From Levilactobacillus tujiorum (GTDB taxonomy: Bacteria; Bacillota; Bacilli; Lactobacillales; Lactobacillaceae): 64,000 nt of DNA. Location of the stretch: contig NZ_JAAXLK010000016.1 of NCBI RefSeq assembly GCF_012641185.1, positions 1-64,000 of the forward strand, written 5' to 3'. Below, piece after piece: positions 44,696 to 52,332 of this stretch. The notes beneath the pieces were generated by a model. That model was not told the origin of the DNA. It did not search any database and saw only the letters and a program-made list of their open reading frames with translations. The translations under genes were made by a program, and so were the position numbers. How positions within the stretch are numbered: the first letter of the stretch is position 1; each line of letters opens with the position of its first letter.

Positions 44696-44923
44696 ATGAG
44701 TAAAGTAACGATGAAGTTAGACGCACTGACCTGCCCATCTTGCATGACCAAGATTGAAGGCGCGCTGAGCAAAAAAGACGGCGTGGAAAACGTTAAGGTA
44801 CTCTTTAACGCCAGCAAGATCAAGGCTGAATTTGATGACAGTCAGGTCACGGCTGATAGTCTGGCCGACACCGTAACCGACCTCGGCTACGTGGTTAAAA
44901 GTTCTAAAGTAAAGGCACTCTAA
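44696..44923 (+). CDS. HMA-domain metallochaperone, second tandem copy
   Basis: This 75-residue paralogue of the preceding gene has the same length and the same TCPSCM motif. The first 50 residues are almost identical and the changes cluster toward the C-terminus (VTADSLADTVTDLGYVVKS). Synonymous positions also differ, so the duplication is not recent. TAGGAGG precedes the ATG. It is co-transcribed with the first copy and probably with dps. Confidence 0.9.
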   Translation: MSKVTMKLDALTCPSCMTKIEGALSKKDGVENVKVLFNASKIKAEFDDSQVTADSLADTVTDLGYVVKSSKVKAL

Positions 44924-44959
44924 TCCCCTGATTCCCCAAATTGAAAGGAAGTTAATCTA

Positions 44960-45514
44960 ATGACGACAACTATTGAAGACCGCTACGCTGCTGAACAAGC
45001 TCAAACGGAACACGACCACCACGTCCCTACGGCTGGGGCCATGACCAATCACATTTTAGCCAATCTTCACATTTCAATTGTGAAGTTCCATCAAGTTCGT
45101 TGGTCGGTGAAGGGGCCACTAGCATTGAGCGTGCGTCAATTGCTCAACACCTACATTGACACCTACCGTCAGCAATTCGACGCCCTCGGTGAATTACTAC
45201 TAGACGAAGGCGAAATTGTCTCGACCACCACTAAAGAATTTCACGACTACAACATGCTCCAAGAAAGCGGCGCTAAGAAGTATCTGCCCGCCGAAGAACA
45301 AGTCAGTGAGCTCGTTCACGACGCAGATACCCACAACCTTTTCATCGACCGCGCGATCAAGCTCGCTGAAAAGGAAGAGCGGCCAGCATTAGCTAGCTTC
45401 CTCACCACCTTACGCGGAACCAACAATCACATCATTCGTGAGTTACAAGCTGTGCTGGGCAACGATGCCCGCGACGGCTTGGACGAAGAAGACGATGACG
45501 ATGATGAAGACTAA
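44960..45514 (+). CDS. dps: Dps-like ferritin with altered ferroxidase ligands
   Basis: This 184-residue four-helix protein of the Dps/ferritin-like family has MTNHILANLHISIVKFHQ in its first helix. Aligned to E. coli Dps, the ligands corresponding to D78 and E82 remain (FDALGE), but those corresponding to H51, H63 and D67 read Arg, Arg and Asn (FHQVRWS, SVRQLLN). So iron oxidation may be lost or changed. The C-terminus is an acidic tail (DEEDDDDDED), unlike the basic tails of DNA-binding Dps. GAAAGGAAG precedes the ATG. It is the third gene after the two HMA chaperones. Confidence 0.87.
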   Translation: MTTTIEDRYAAEQAQTEHDHHVPTAGAMTNHILANLHISIVKFHQVRWSVKGPLALSVRQLLNTYIDTYRQQFDALGELLLDEGEIVSTTTKEFHDYNMLQESGAKKYLPAEEQVSELVHDADTHNLFIDRAIKLAEKEERPALASFLTTLRGTNNHIIRELQAVLGNDARDGLDEEDDDDDED

Positions 45515-45522
45515 TCATTAAT

Positions 45523-45575
45523 AAAACACGGTCGTGACGCCACACTGCGAGGTGACGTCACGACCGTGTTTTTTA
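45523..45575 (+). terminator. Terminator of the HMA-dps operon
   Basis: AAACACGGTCGTGACG with CGTCACGACCGTGTTT around a 15-nt loop, followed by TTT. Confidence 0.85.
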
Positions 45576-45671
45576 TTGTCAACTAAAGGTTGAAAGATGA
45601 AACGCCTACTTTATCTCAGTACTGGTCAGACTTCGCACCATTAAATTAGCATGACTGGCCGCACTCCGGCT

Positions 45672-45837
45672 GCCAGGAATTCCGCCTGCTGTGGGGCCGC
45701 TTCAGCCTGGGAGACCACCAGTCTTCTCGCTCGATTTGGAGCCACGAAAACCACGTGTCTCCAAAGTCGCCCGTGCTGTAAAGCTGGCTGAAAAATCGCC
45801 AGCTAACACCACTTTCACGGCTGACTCCATCCCTGGC
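45672..45837 (-). repeat. Structured intergenic element copy 7
   Basis: On the minus strand P1 is TCCCTGGC-type (GCCAGGGA with TTCCTGGC). P2 is at 45773-45812 (GTGTTAGCTGGC..GCCAGCTTTACAGCAC), P3 at 45734-45766 (TTTGGAG/CTCCAAA plus CACG/CGTG), P4 at 45704-45724 (AGACTGG/CCAGGCT), and CCCCACAG lies at 45689-45696. The flanks CCGGAGGAGG and AGCCGGAGTGCGG match copy 2, of which this is the full version. Confidence 0.83.
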
Positions 45838-45958
45838 CTCCTCCGGCTCTGATTGTGTTTTACCAAGACAATAGTTGAAAGAGTGTGATGACTTAACGTT
45901 TTCAGTTCGACTAATAACAGCTGTGGCCGTTACCTCAGGCACACTGTGTCAGCCGTGA

Positions 45959-46104
45959 GGTCGGCAGATATGGGCTCAGGCGCGTCGTTCTACTTAGCCA
46001 GTAAGTGATCTTCTTACTGACTTAGTAGAAAACCAAGCTTGTAGACTCGGCACTTTCGAGGCTTCAAGTTGCGTTCGCACCGTTCCAGCCCATATCTGCC
46101 GACC
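45959..46104 (+). repeat. Structured intergenic element copy 8 (146-bp type)
   Basis: Same 18-bp P1 as copy 1 (GGTCGGCAGATATGGGCT with its complement) and about 94% identical over 146 bp, with differences mostly in loops. The preceding CTGTGTCAGCCGTGA is also shared with copy 1, so the unit extends slightly beyond P1. It is head-to-head with copy 7. Confidence 0.87.
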
Positions 46105-46159
46105 GGCAAGGCGCAGGGACTACCAGCGTGACAAGTTTACCCACCGCAGCCGCGAGTGA

Positions 46160-46306
46160 GTTAAATTTGAGCTCAGCCGTGGGATTTACCAAGTGACTTT
46201 CTTGGTAAATGGCGCCTTTAAGACGTGCTCTTCGGCTTAAAGCGAGGCTAGAGACCGCCCTCTGGCTCTAGCCGTCCTCCCCACAGCGCTCCAGCTCAAA
46301 TTTGAC
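46160..46306 (+). repeat. Structured intergenic element copy 9 (147-bp type)
   Basis: P1 is GTTAAATTTGAGCT/AGCTCAAATTTGAC, P2 at 46184-46210, P3 at 46216-46242 (CTTTAAG/CTTAAAG) and P4 at 46247-46272 (GCTAGAG/CTCTAGC), with CCCCACAG at 46279-46286. Relative to copies 5 and 10 the stems carry paired compensating substitutions. It lies 55 bp after copy 8 in the same orientation. Confidence 0.87.
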
Positions 46307-46470
46307 GAACGGTAAGGCGGCATTATCTCTGATTTTCAAACATCAACACACAAAACCCAGCGTGCCAGACAGGGCAAATCTTTAACCATTGGCGATCGTG
46401 TCAGTCAGTGTTTTTGCATAAATATTTTTTTTGCAAAAATGACCGTTATTTCTTCAACTGCCAGTATCCA

Positions 46471-47451
46471 CTAGTCTGCCGGCGGAACCACACTCGCGCG
46501 TTCCACAATTTTAACGGGTACGAAATCCAAGGCTGGCTGGCCCATAACTTTGTTGACGCTTTGCCGCCCAATCTGATAAAAGTCCTGCGTGACACTGGTC
46601 AGGGCCGGCGTCGTAATCTGGCAGATGATTGTGCCGTCAATGCTCATGATAGATAAGTCTGCCGGTACCCGGATTTTATGCTGCTGGGCCGCGGTCAATA
46701 TCCCCGCGGCGACCATGTCACTGGCTGCCAGAACCGCAGTCAGACCTTGATCTTTAACCGCTTGTAGCAGGCGCACCCCCGCTTCATAGCTGTAGTCGCC
46801 TGGCAAGACGGTGGCGGGCGCCAAGTGATTGGCCGTCATCGCCTCCTGGTAACCGATCCGCCGTTGACTCCCCGTATGATACTCATCAATCCCCACTAGA
46901 CCAATCCGCGTATGGCCCTGATCAATCAAATACTGCGTGGCTTGATAAGCCAGGTCCCGGTTGTCCGAACTGACCGCTAAGATTGCGGCCGTACCTAAAT
47001 ACAATGAGACAAAACAAAACGGAATCTGTGACTCTTTCAATAACGTCAGATCCTCTTCATCCGGTTCAATCGCCGCCAGCAGGATCCCTGACACGGAGCG
47101 CCCCAGGGCTGTGATAATCGCTTGATGTTGCAACGCATGATCCCGATTACCCGCGTACAGAATGATCACGCCCTGACCGAGCTCGCTCGCCCGCTGTTGA
47201 ATACCATCAATAATCTGCGTGGAGAAGTTCGTCGGCGTGGCATTGATGATGAGGGCGATGACGTCCGCACCTTTTTTGACCAAATCAACTGCGGCCGAAT
47301 TCTTCCGGTACCCCAGCTCCTTTGCGATCTTAAGGATTTTTGCTGCCGTCTTTTCGCTATACGATCCCGACTTATTGGCCAGTACCCGTGAGACCGTCGC
47401 AATCGAGACGCCTGACTGGGCCGCAATGTCTTTAATGGTTGGTTTCGTCAT
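46471..47451 (-). CDS. LacI-family transcriptional regulator (MalR-like)
   Basis: This 326-residue protein has an N-terminal LacI helix-turn-helix (TIKDIAAQSGVSIATVSRVL, hinge ILKIAKELGYRKN) and a periplasmic-binding-protein-like sugar domain with the C-terminal segment ADLSIMSIDGT. The ATG at 47451 has TTAGGTGA upstream; the GTG three codons earlier would remove this site. It is divergent from an MFS maltose-type permease and a GH31 alpha-glucosidase. Two GTAAACGTTTA(A)C operators lie between, so it is probably their repressor and autoregulated. Confidence 0.92.
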   Translation of the reverse strand: MTKPTIKDIAAQSGVSIATVSRVLANKSGSYSEKTAAKILKIAKELGYRKNSAAVDLVKKGADVIALIINATPTNFSTQIIDGIQQRASELGQGVIILYAGNRDHALQHQAIITALGRSVSGILLAAIEPDEEDLTLLKESQIPFCFVSLYLGTAAILAVSSDNRDLAYQATQYLIDQGHTRIGLVGIDEYHTGSQRRIGYQEAMTANHLAPATVLPGDYSYEAGVRLLQAVKDQGLTAVLAASDMVAAGILTAAQQHKIRVPADLSIMSIDGTIICQITTPALTSVTQDFYQIGRQSVNKVMGQPALDFVPVKIVERASVVPPAD

Positions 47452-47572
47452 GATTGTCACCTAACTTTCTACTCTGCGGCATAACGTCCAAAAGACTGAG
47501 GCCAAACGCCATCCGCTCCATAACTAATACCCCAATTATAGTCTTAATCGGGCGAATTTCCCAGCAAAAAGG

Positions 47573-47585
47573 GTAAACGTTTAAC
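47573..47585. promoter_or_regulatory. LacI-type operator O1
   Basis: GTAAACGTTTAAC, a near-perfect palindrome with the central CG typical of LacI-family sites. Its centre is about 32 bp (three helical turns) from O2. Confidence 0.75.
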
Positions 47586-47602
47586 TTGTTGATGGATAGA
47601 CA

Positions 47603-47631
47603 TTGTAAACGTTTACGCAAAGTGATAGGAT
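47603..47631 (+). promoter_or_regulatory. Promoter of the permease-glucosidase operon with operator O2 on the -35
   Basis: TTGTAA, a 17-bp spacer and TAGGAT. The perfect palindrome GTAAACGTTTAC (47605-47616) overlaps the -35, so a bound regulator would block RNA polymerase. Confidence 0.7.
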
Positions 47632-47682
47632 GTAGTCGTTGAAAGGTATTAGGCTTTAATTTAATCAAGGGGATGGAACATC

Positions 47683-49107
47683 ATGAATCAACCAACAGCA
47701 CATGCAGCTGGGGCCGTTAAACCGACTGGCACTACCACTAAGAAGCCAGCACGGATTGCCAACTCCCTGCCGAATTTACCGTTAAAGACCTTATTTGCCA
47801 TTACGTTTGGTTTTTGCGGGGTTAACATGGCTTTCTCACTGCAATCGTCACAAATGAGTCGGATCTTCCAAACCATTGGGGCCGATCCAACCAACCTGGG
47901 ACTCTTCTTCATCTTGCCCCCACTAGCGGGATTAATTGTTCAACCACTAGTTGGTAAATACTCCGATCGCACGTGGTCACCGCGCTTCGGTCGACGGATG
48001 CCATACCTGTTGTTCAGTGCGCCGATCGCGGCACTGGTCATGATTCTCCTACCAAACGCCGGATCATTTGGTTTTGGTTACGCGTCACTGGCCGCCCTAT
48101 TATTTGGTGCGATTGCCATTCTATTAATGGACCTGTCCAGTAACGTCTGCATGCAACCCTTCCGGATGATCATCGGCGACATGGTCAATGAAAATCAAAA
48201 AGATAAGGCTTGGTCTTGGCAACAAGCCTTCAGTAACTTAGGTGGTGTGCTCGCCACGTTACTACCTTTCGTCTTAACCTACTTAGGGGTCGCCAACACT
48301 GCTAAACGAGGCGTTGTTCCCCTGTCAGTACGGTTAGCGTTCTACATTGGCGCCGCTATTCTGTTAGGCATTTCAGCCTACACGATTCACTCCGTCAAGG
48401 AATATGATCCCGAAACTTATGCCAACTATCACCAGATTGACCCACAGGCGCACAAGAACCATAAGTCCATCTGGCAACTGATTAAGGAAGCACCGAAAGC
48501 ACTGTGGGAAGTCGCCTTAGTCCAAATGTTTGCTTGGATTGGAATTCAATACATGTGGACTTACACCACCGGTGCCATTGCACAAAACGTTTGGAACACC
48601 ACCAATGCCACCTCGGCCGGTTATCAAGCCGCTGGGAACTGGTATGGGATTCTCACCTTTATTCAATCAATGGCGGCCGTGCTGTACGGCTTCTTAATTC
48701 TGTCGCACACCAACCCTTACAAGCGGAAATTCTGGTACCGCTTCGGGATTACCTGCTTCGCCATCGGATTGATCTGGGTCTTCTTCATCCACAATCAATA
48801 CTTACTGATTTTGCCATTCTGTTTAATCGGGATTGGCTTCTTCACCGTCCACGTTGAACCCTTCAACATTTTCACATCGTCACTGAACGGGTCCAACGAA
48901 GGATCTTACATCGGTATCTTCAACGGAACCATCTGCTTGCCACAAATCATCGCTTCCGTAGCCAGCTTCTTGGTCTTCCGAATGGTGGGCAAATCAATGC
49001 CCGGCATGATGCTAGTTGCCGGTGTCTCTATGCTAATTGCGGTCATTGCAATTGGTGTTTTGAAGCAAGATAAGCCGCAGAAAGACTTGTCCGAAGATGT
49101 TCAATAG
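47683..49107 (+). CDS. MFS alpha-glucoside (maltose-type) permease
   Basis: This 474-residue protein has twelve hydrophobic segments, of the sucrose/maltose SLC45-like MFS type. FGFCGVNMAFSLQSSQMSRIFQTIGA lies at the first helix, with GKYSDRTWSPRFGRRMPYL as motif A loop. It is likely a proton-coupled importer of maltose or isomalto-oligosaccharides. AAGGGGATGG precedes the ATG. A GH31 glucosidase follows 30 bp later in the same operon. The N-terminal cytoplasmic tail is long and Thr/Ala-rich. Confidence 0.88.
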   Translation: MNQPTAHAAGAVKPTGTTTKKPARIANSLPNLPLKTLFAITFGFCGVNMAFSLQSSQMSRIFQTIGADPTNLGLFFILPPLAGLIVQPLVGKYSDRTWSPRFGRRMPYLLFSAPIAALVMILLPNAGSFGFGYASLAALLFGAIAILLMDLSSNVCMQPFRMIIGDMVNENQKDKAWSWQQAFSNLGGVLATLLPFVLTYLGVANTAKRGVVPLSVRLAFYIGAAILLGISAYTIHSVKEYDPETYANYHQIDPQAHKNHKSIWQLIKEAPKALWEVALVQMFAWIGIQYMWTYTTGAIAQNVWNTTNATSAGYQAAGNWYGILTFIQSMAAVLYGFLILSHTNPYKRKFWYRFGITCFAIGLIWVFFIHNQYLLILPFCLIGIGFFTVHVEPFNIFTSSLNGSNEGSYIGIFNGTICLPQIIASVASFLVFRMVGKSMPGMMLVAGVSMLIAVIAIGVLKQDKPQKDLSEDVQ

Positions 49108-49137
49108 CTTTAACTTCTGATTGAGGAGAGAATTTGT

Positions 49138-51444
49138 ATGACAACATTACCGAAATACACACGTACTAAACAAACGATTACTTTTGACTATCCACAACAT
49201 CCCTTAGAGCTCACGGTGGTAACGCCAGCGATCATCCGCGTCTTTGAAAACCGCGGGGATAACGGCCAATCCTACGCCATCGAGGGCAATAAGGAACAGC
49301 CAACCGACTACACGTTAACCGATGCCGGCGACCACTACGAATTGAAGACCAGTGCGTTAACGCTAAGCTTGGACGCAGAGCGGCACATCGACGCCTACGA
49401 TGCCCACGGCAACGCCTTAGTGACGGATTACCGCGGCGACCGCCAGCTACTAGACAAAGGGATCGATAAAGTCCACGAGCGGTTAGTCGAAGCCGAGGGC
49501 CACAGCGTCACGAAGGCCACCGTCAAGTCCGACACGGGCTACTACGAAGTCATCAAATCCTTGGCGCCCGATGAACACCTCTACGGTCTCGGCGATAAAA
49601 CCGGCTACCTGGATAAGCGGGGCTTTGAATATGACAATTGGAACGTCGACAATCCAGCGCCACAACTGGAAAACTTCCCTAACCTTTACAAATCAATCCC
49701 CGTCATGTTGGGGCTGAAGAATGGTCATCCTTACGGCCTGTTCTTCGACAACACCTACAAGAGCCACTTTGACATGGGCAAGGAAGATCCGCACTACTAC
49801 TTCTACTCCGCCGTACAAGGCAACCTCGACTACTACATCATTGGTGGGCAAACGCTCAAAGACGTGGTCACCAACTACACTTATTTAACCGGTCGAACAC
49901 CTTTACCACAGAAATGGACACTGGGTTACCAACAATCACGCTGGGGGTACAGTGCGAGCCAGACCGAGGTTCAAGCCATCGCGGACAATCTGCAGAAATA
50001 CGATCTGCCCTGTGACGCCATCCACTTTGATGTCGACTACATGAATGGCTACCGGGTCTTCACTTGGGACAAGACGAAATTTGCCGGCGACCCGAAGGCC
50101 TTCGTGGCTAAATTAAAGCGGCGGGGCATTAAGGTCATTCCCATCATTGACCCCGGTGTTAAGCAAGATCCCGATTACCAGACCTACGCAGAGGGCATTA
50201 AACACAACTACTTCGTTAAAACGCCGGCTGGTAAGGTCTACATCAATAAAGTTTGGCCCGGCGATTCCGCCTTCCCAGACTTTGGTCGGCCAGCCGTTCG
50301 CAAGTGGTGGGCTAAAAATAACCAGTTCTTGACGGATCACGGCGTCGGCGGGGTCTGGATCGACATGAACGAACCGGCAACCTTTGAGGGCGACATTCCT
50401 GACGACACTGTCTTCAGCGATCAGGATACCCCCTCAACCCACGCTAAGATGCACAACGTTTACGGTCACAACATGGCGAAGGCCACTTACACCGGGCTAA
50501 AGGACCAACAGGGACGGCGGCCTTACGTCATTACTCGGGCGGCCTACGCTGGCACACAGAAGTATTCAACCGTATGGACCGGTGATAACCGGAGTATCTG
50601 GCCGCATATCCAAATGATGATCCCACAACTCTGCAACCTCGGCCTCAGTGGCTTTAGCTTCGTTGGAACCGATATCGGTGGGTTTGCTTCCGACTCCAAC
50701 GCCGAGTTACTGACGCGCTGGATTGAAGCAGCCATCTTCAGTCCCCTCCTGCGAAACCACGCAGCGATGGGCACTCGGCGCCAAGAACCTTGGGCCTTCG
50801 GTGAACCAACGCTGTCGATTTACCGCAAGTACCTCAAGCTCCGTTACCACTTCATCCCCTACCTGTACGATCTCTTCGCGCAGGAGAGCCAGACTGGTCT
50901 CCCCGTCATGCGGCCACTAGTCTTGAACTACGACGATGATCCACGCGTTCGCGACTTAAACGATGAATACATGGTCGGCGACAATTTGCTAGTCGCACCG
51001 ATTGTTCAAAAATCCCAGACTAAGCGGCTCGTTTACCTCCCCGCTGGCAAGTGGATTGACTTCTGGAACAACCGCGAATACGACGGCCGGCAAGACATCG
51101 TCGCCGAGGCCCCACTGGATAAATTGCCCCTCTTCGTCAAGCAAGGAACCATCTTGCCATGGGGCGCCACAGTTGACCACATCAGCGAGGAACCCGATAC
51201 GGCAATGACCTTCAAACTCTTCGGGGATGCCGGAACTTACGAACACTACCAAGATGATGGGCTGGACTTCAACTACCAAAACGGCGAGTTCAACCGCTAT
51301 GAGATTACGGTTAAGGATGGTCAAGTGGCCGTTAAGCTGCTGCACCATGGTTTCGCGCCGGCTTACCAGACGATCACGATCGACCTGCCCGGCAGTACGG
51401 TAACGTTGACCTACGACGCCGCCAGCGATGGCTACCGCGCTTAA
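49138..51444 (+). CDS. GH31 alpha-glucosidase (canonical motif)
   Basis: This 768-residue GH31 enzyme has the canonical nucleophile motif VWIDMNEPATF near residue 410 and the acid/base region VWTGDNRSIW near 480. It has an N-terminal beta domain and C-terminal beta domains and no signal peptide, so it acts on imported maltose or isomaltose. GAGGAGAG precedes the ATG. It is second in the LacI-controlled operon. No independent terminator is visible; structured element copy 10 begins 25 bp after the stop and could serve as one. Confidence 0.93.
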   Translation: MTTLPKYTRTKQTITFDYPQHPLELTVVTPAIIRVFENRGDNGQSYAIEGNKEQPTDYTLTDAGDHYELKTSALTLSLDAERHIDAYDAHGNALVTDYRGDRQLLDKGIDKVHERLVEAEGHSVTKATVKSDTGYYEVIKSLAPDEHLYGLGDKTGYLDKRGFEYDNWNVDNPAPQLENFPNLYKSIPVMLGLKNGHPYGLFFDNTYKSHFDMGKEDPHYYFYSAVQGNLDYYIIGGQTLKDVVTNYTYLTGRTPLPQKWTLGYQQSRWGYSASQTEVQAIADNLQKYDLPCDAIHFDVDYMNGYRVFTWDKTKFAGDPKAFVAKLKRRGIKVIPIIDPGVKQDPDYQTYAEGIKHNYFVKTPAGKVYINKVWPGDSAFPDFGRPAVRKWWAKNNQFLTDHGVGGVWIDMNEPATFEGDIPDDTVFSDQDTPSTHAKMHNVYGHNMAKATYTGLKDQQGRRPYVITRAAYAGTQKYSTVWTGDNRSIWPHIQMMIPQLCNLGLSGFSFVGTDIGGFASDSNAELLTRWIEAAIFSPLLRNHAAMGTRRQEPWAFGEPTLSIYRKYLKLRYHFIPYLYDLFAQESQTGLPVMRPLVLNYDDDPRVRDLNDEYMVGDNLLVAPIVQKSQTKRLVYLPAGKWIDFWNNREYDGRQDIVAEAPLDKLPLFVKQGTILPWGATVDHISEEPDTAMTFKLFGDAGTYEHYQDDGLDFNYQNGEFNRYEITVKDGQVAVKLLHHGFAPAYQTITIDLPGSTVTLTYDAASDGYRA

Positions 51445-51469
51445 CCGCGGGACTGTCGCCTTACCGTTC

Positions 51470-51616
51470 GTCAACTTTGGGCTGGATCGCTGTGGGGAGG
51501 ACGGCCTAAGCCACAGGGCGGTCTTAGGCCTCGCTTTGAGCCGAAAATCACGTCTCAAAGTCGCCATTTACCAAGAAAAACACTTGGTAAATCCCACGGC
51601 TGAGCCCAAAGTTAAC
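51470..51616 (-). repeat. Structured intergenic element copy 10 (147-bp type)
   Basis: On the minus strand P1 is GTTAACTTTGGGCT/AGCCCAAAGTTGAC, P2 at 51566-51592 (ATTTACCAAG/CTTGGTAAAT), P3 at 51534-51560 (CTTTGAG/CTCAAAG), P4 at 51504-51529 (GCCTAAG/CTTAGGC, loop ACCGCCCTGTGG) and CCCCACAG at 51490-51497. It is the clearest full copy and has no head-to-head partner. Confidence 0.88.
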
Positions 51617-51828
51617 TCACTCCCGGCTATGCTACTCCCCCGGATTAAGAGCGGCGAGCCTATTTTGCCGATCGTAATAGTAATGGCGATTTAGTCATCA
51701 ATTTGATTTTCCACCTTCAATAAATCAATAGAATCCCGTGAAATCGGTAAATTTAACGCCGACTTTACGGGATTTTTACATACGTTTGTTAGAATTGAAT
51801 CTAACCTTAATTACGAAAGGAATTGACC

Positions 51829-52218
51829 ATGCCAGCTCACGACTTCCAGCAACTTCGCCATTATCTCATCTTCAAGCTATTGGGCCCCGATCCCACCAGC
51901 AATCTCAGTGTTAACCTCGACTTCGAGAGCTTCGCGCCTGATTCAACTGAGCTGACGGTCGATGTTCGTGGGTACCACGCCGCTCTTCGCGTTGCCGAAG
52001 CCCTGGGCCAACTTTCAGCCAAATTTACGCTTCACGAAGCCTATGAACCCAACTGTTCCTCCACCGACATGACGAATTCTGACCGTTTTCCCGACCTGGT
52101 GACCTACACCATCTATGACTGGAATGCCGCTGCTCTGGATCACTTTGCGCCGATTATCCGTGAATTTCAGACCCTCTGGCACGATAATCCCCAAATTAAT
52201 GACGATTTTTTCAAATAA
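51829..52218 (+). CDS. Hypothetical cytosolic protein (129 aa)
   Basis: This 129-residue protein has no signal or membrane segment. It is mixed alpha/beta, rich in Asp, Phe and Leu, with motifs DFQQLRHYLIFKLLGPDPTS and FHDN-like acidic stretches near the end. AAAGGAATTGACC lies before the ATG at 51829. It is followed closely by the P-type ATPase, whose FNR-type box lies just after its stop. I do not recognise a family. Confidence 0.65.
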   Translation: MPAHDFQQLRHYLIFKLLGPDPTSNLSVNLDFESFAPDSTELTVDVRGYHAALRVAEALGQLSAKFTLHEAYEPNCSSTDMTNSDRFPDLVTYTIYDWNAAALDHFAPIIREFQTLWHDNPQINDDFFK

Positions 52219-52228
52219 ATCGCCTAAC

Positions 52229-52242
52229 TTGATTCGCATCAA
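52229..52242. promoter_or_regulatory. FNR/CRP-type box at the P1B-like ATPase promoter
   Basis: TTGATTCGCATCAA is a perfect TTGAT-N4-ATCAA, extended to TAACTTGAT/ATCAAGTTA. A CATAAT -10 starts at 52265, exactly 36 bp from box start, the same geometry as at 44353. Confidence 0.75.
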
Positions 52243-52332
52243 GTTAATCCGGCACGATCCCCGGCATAATGAGTACATAAACAAGGAACGATAACCCTTA
52301 ATTAACTCAGACAAAGAAAGGATCGTACTCTT

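Noticed and set aside
45646-45942. 98-codon minus-strand ORF
   Set aside because: Covers structured element copy 7; not preserved in the similar copies and no start signal.
6040-51616. The structured elements as CRISPR, T-box, IS or HEARO-type RNA
   Set aside because: No regular spacers, no T-box AGGGTGGNACCGCG, no transposase or nuclease ORF, and the arrangement of hairpins does not fit what I know of those classes. A database search would be decisive.
51428-51694. 88-codon ORF after the GH31 gene
   Set aside because: Overlaps the GH31 end and structured element copy 10; repeat-derived open frame.
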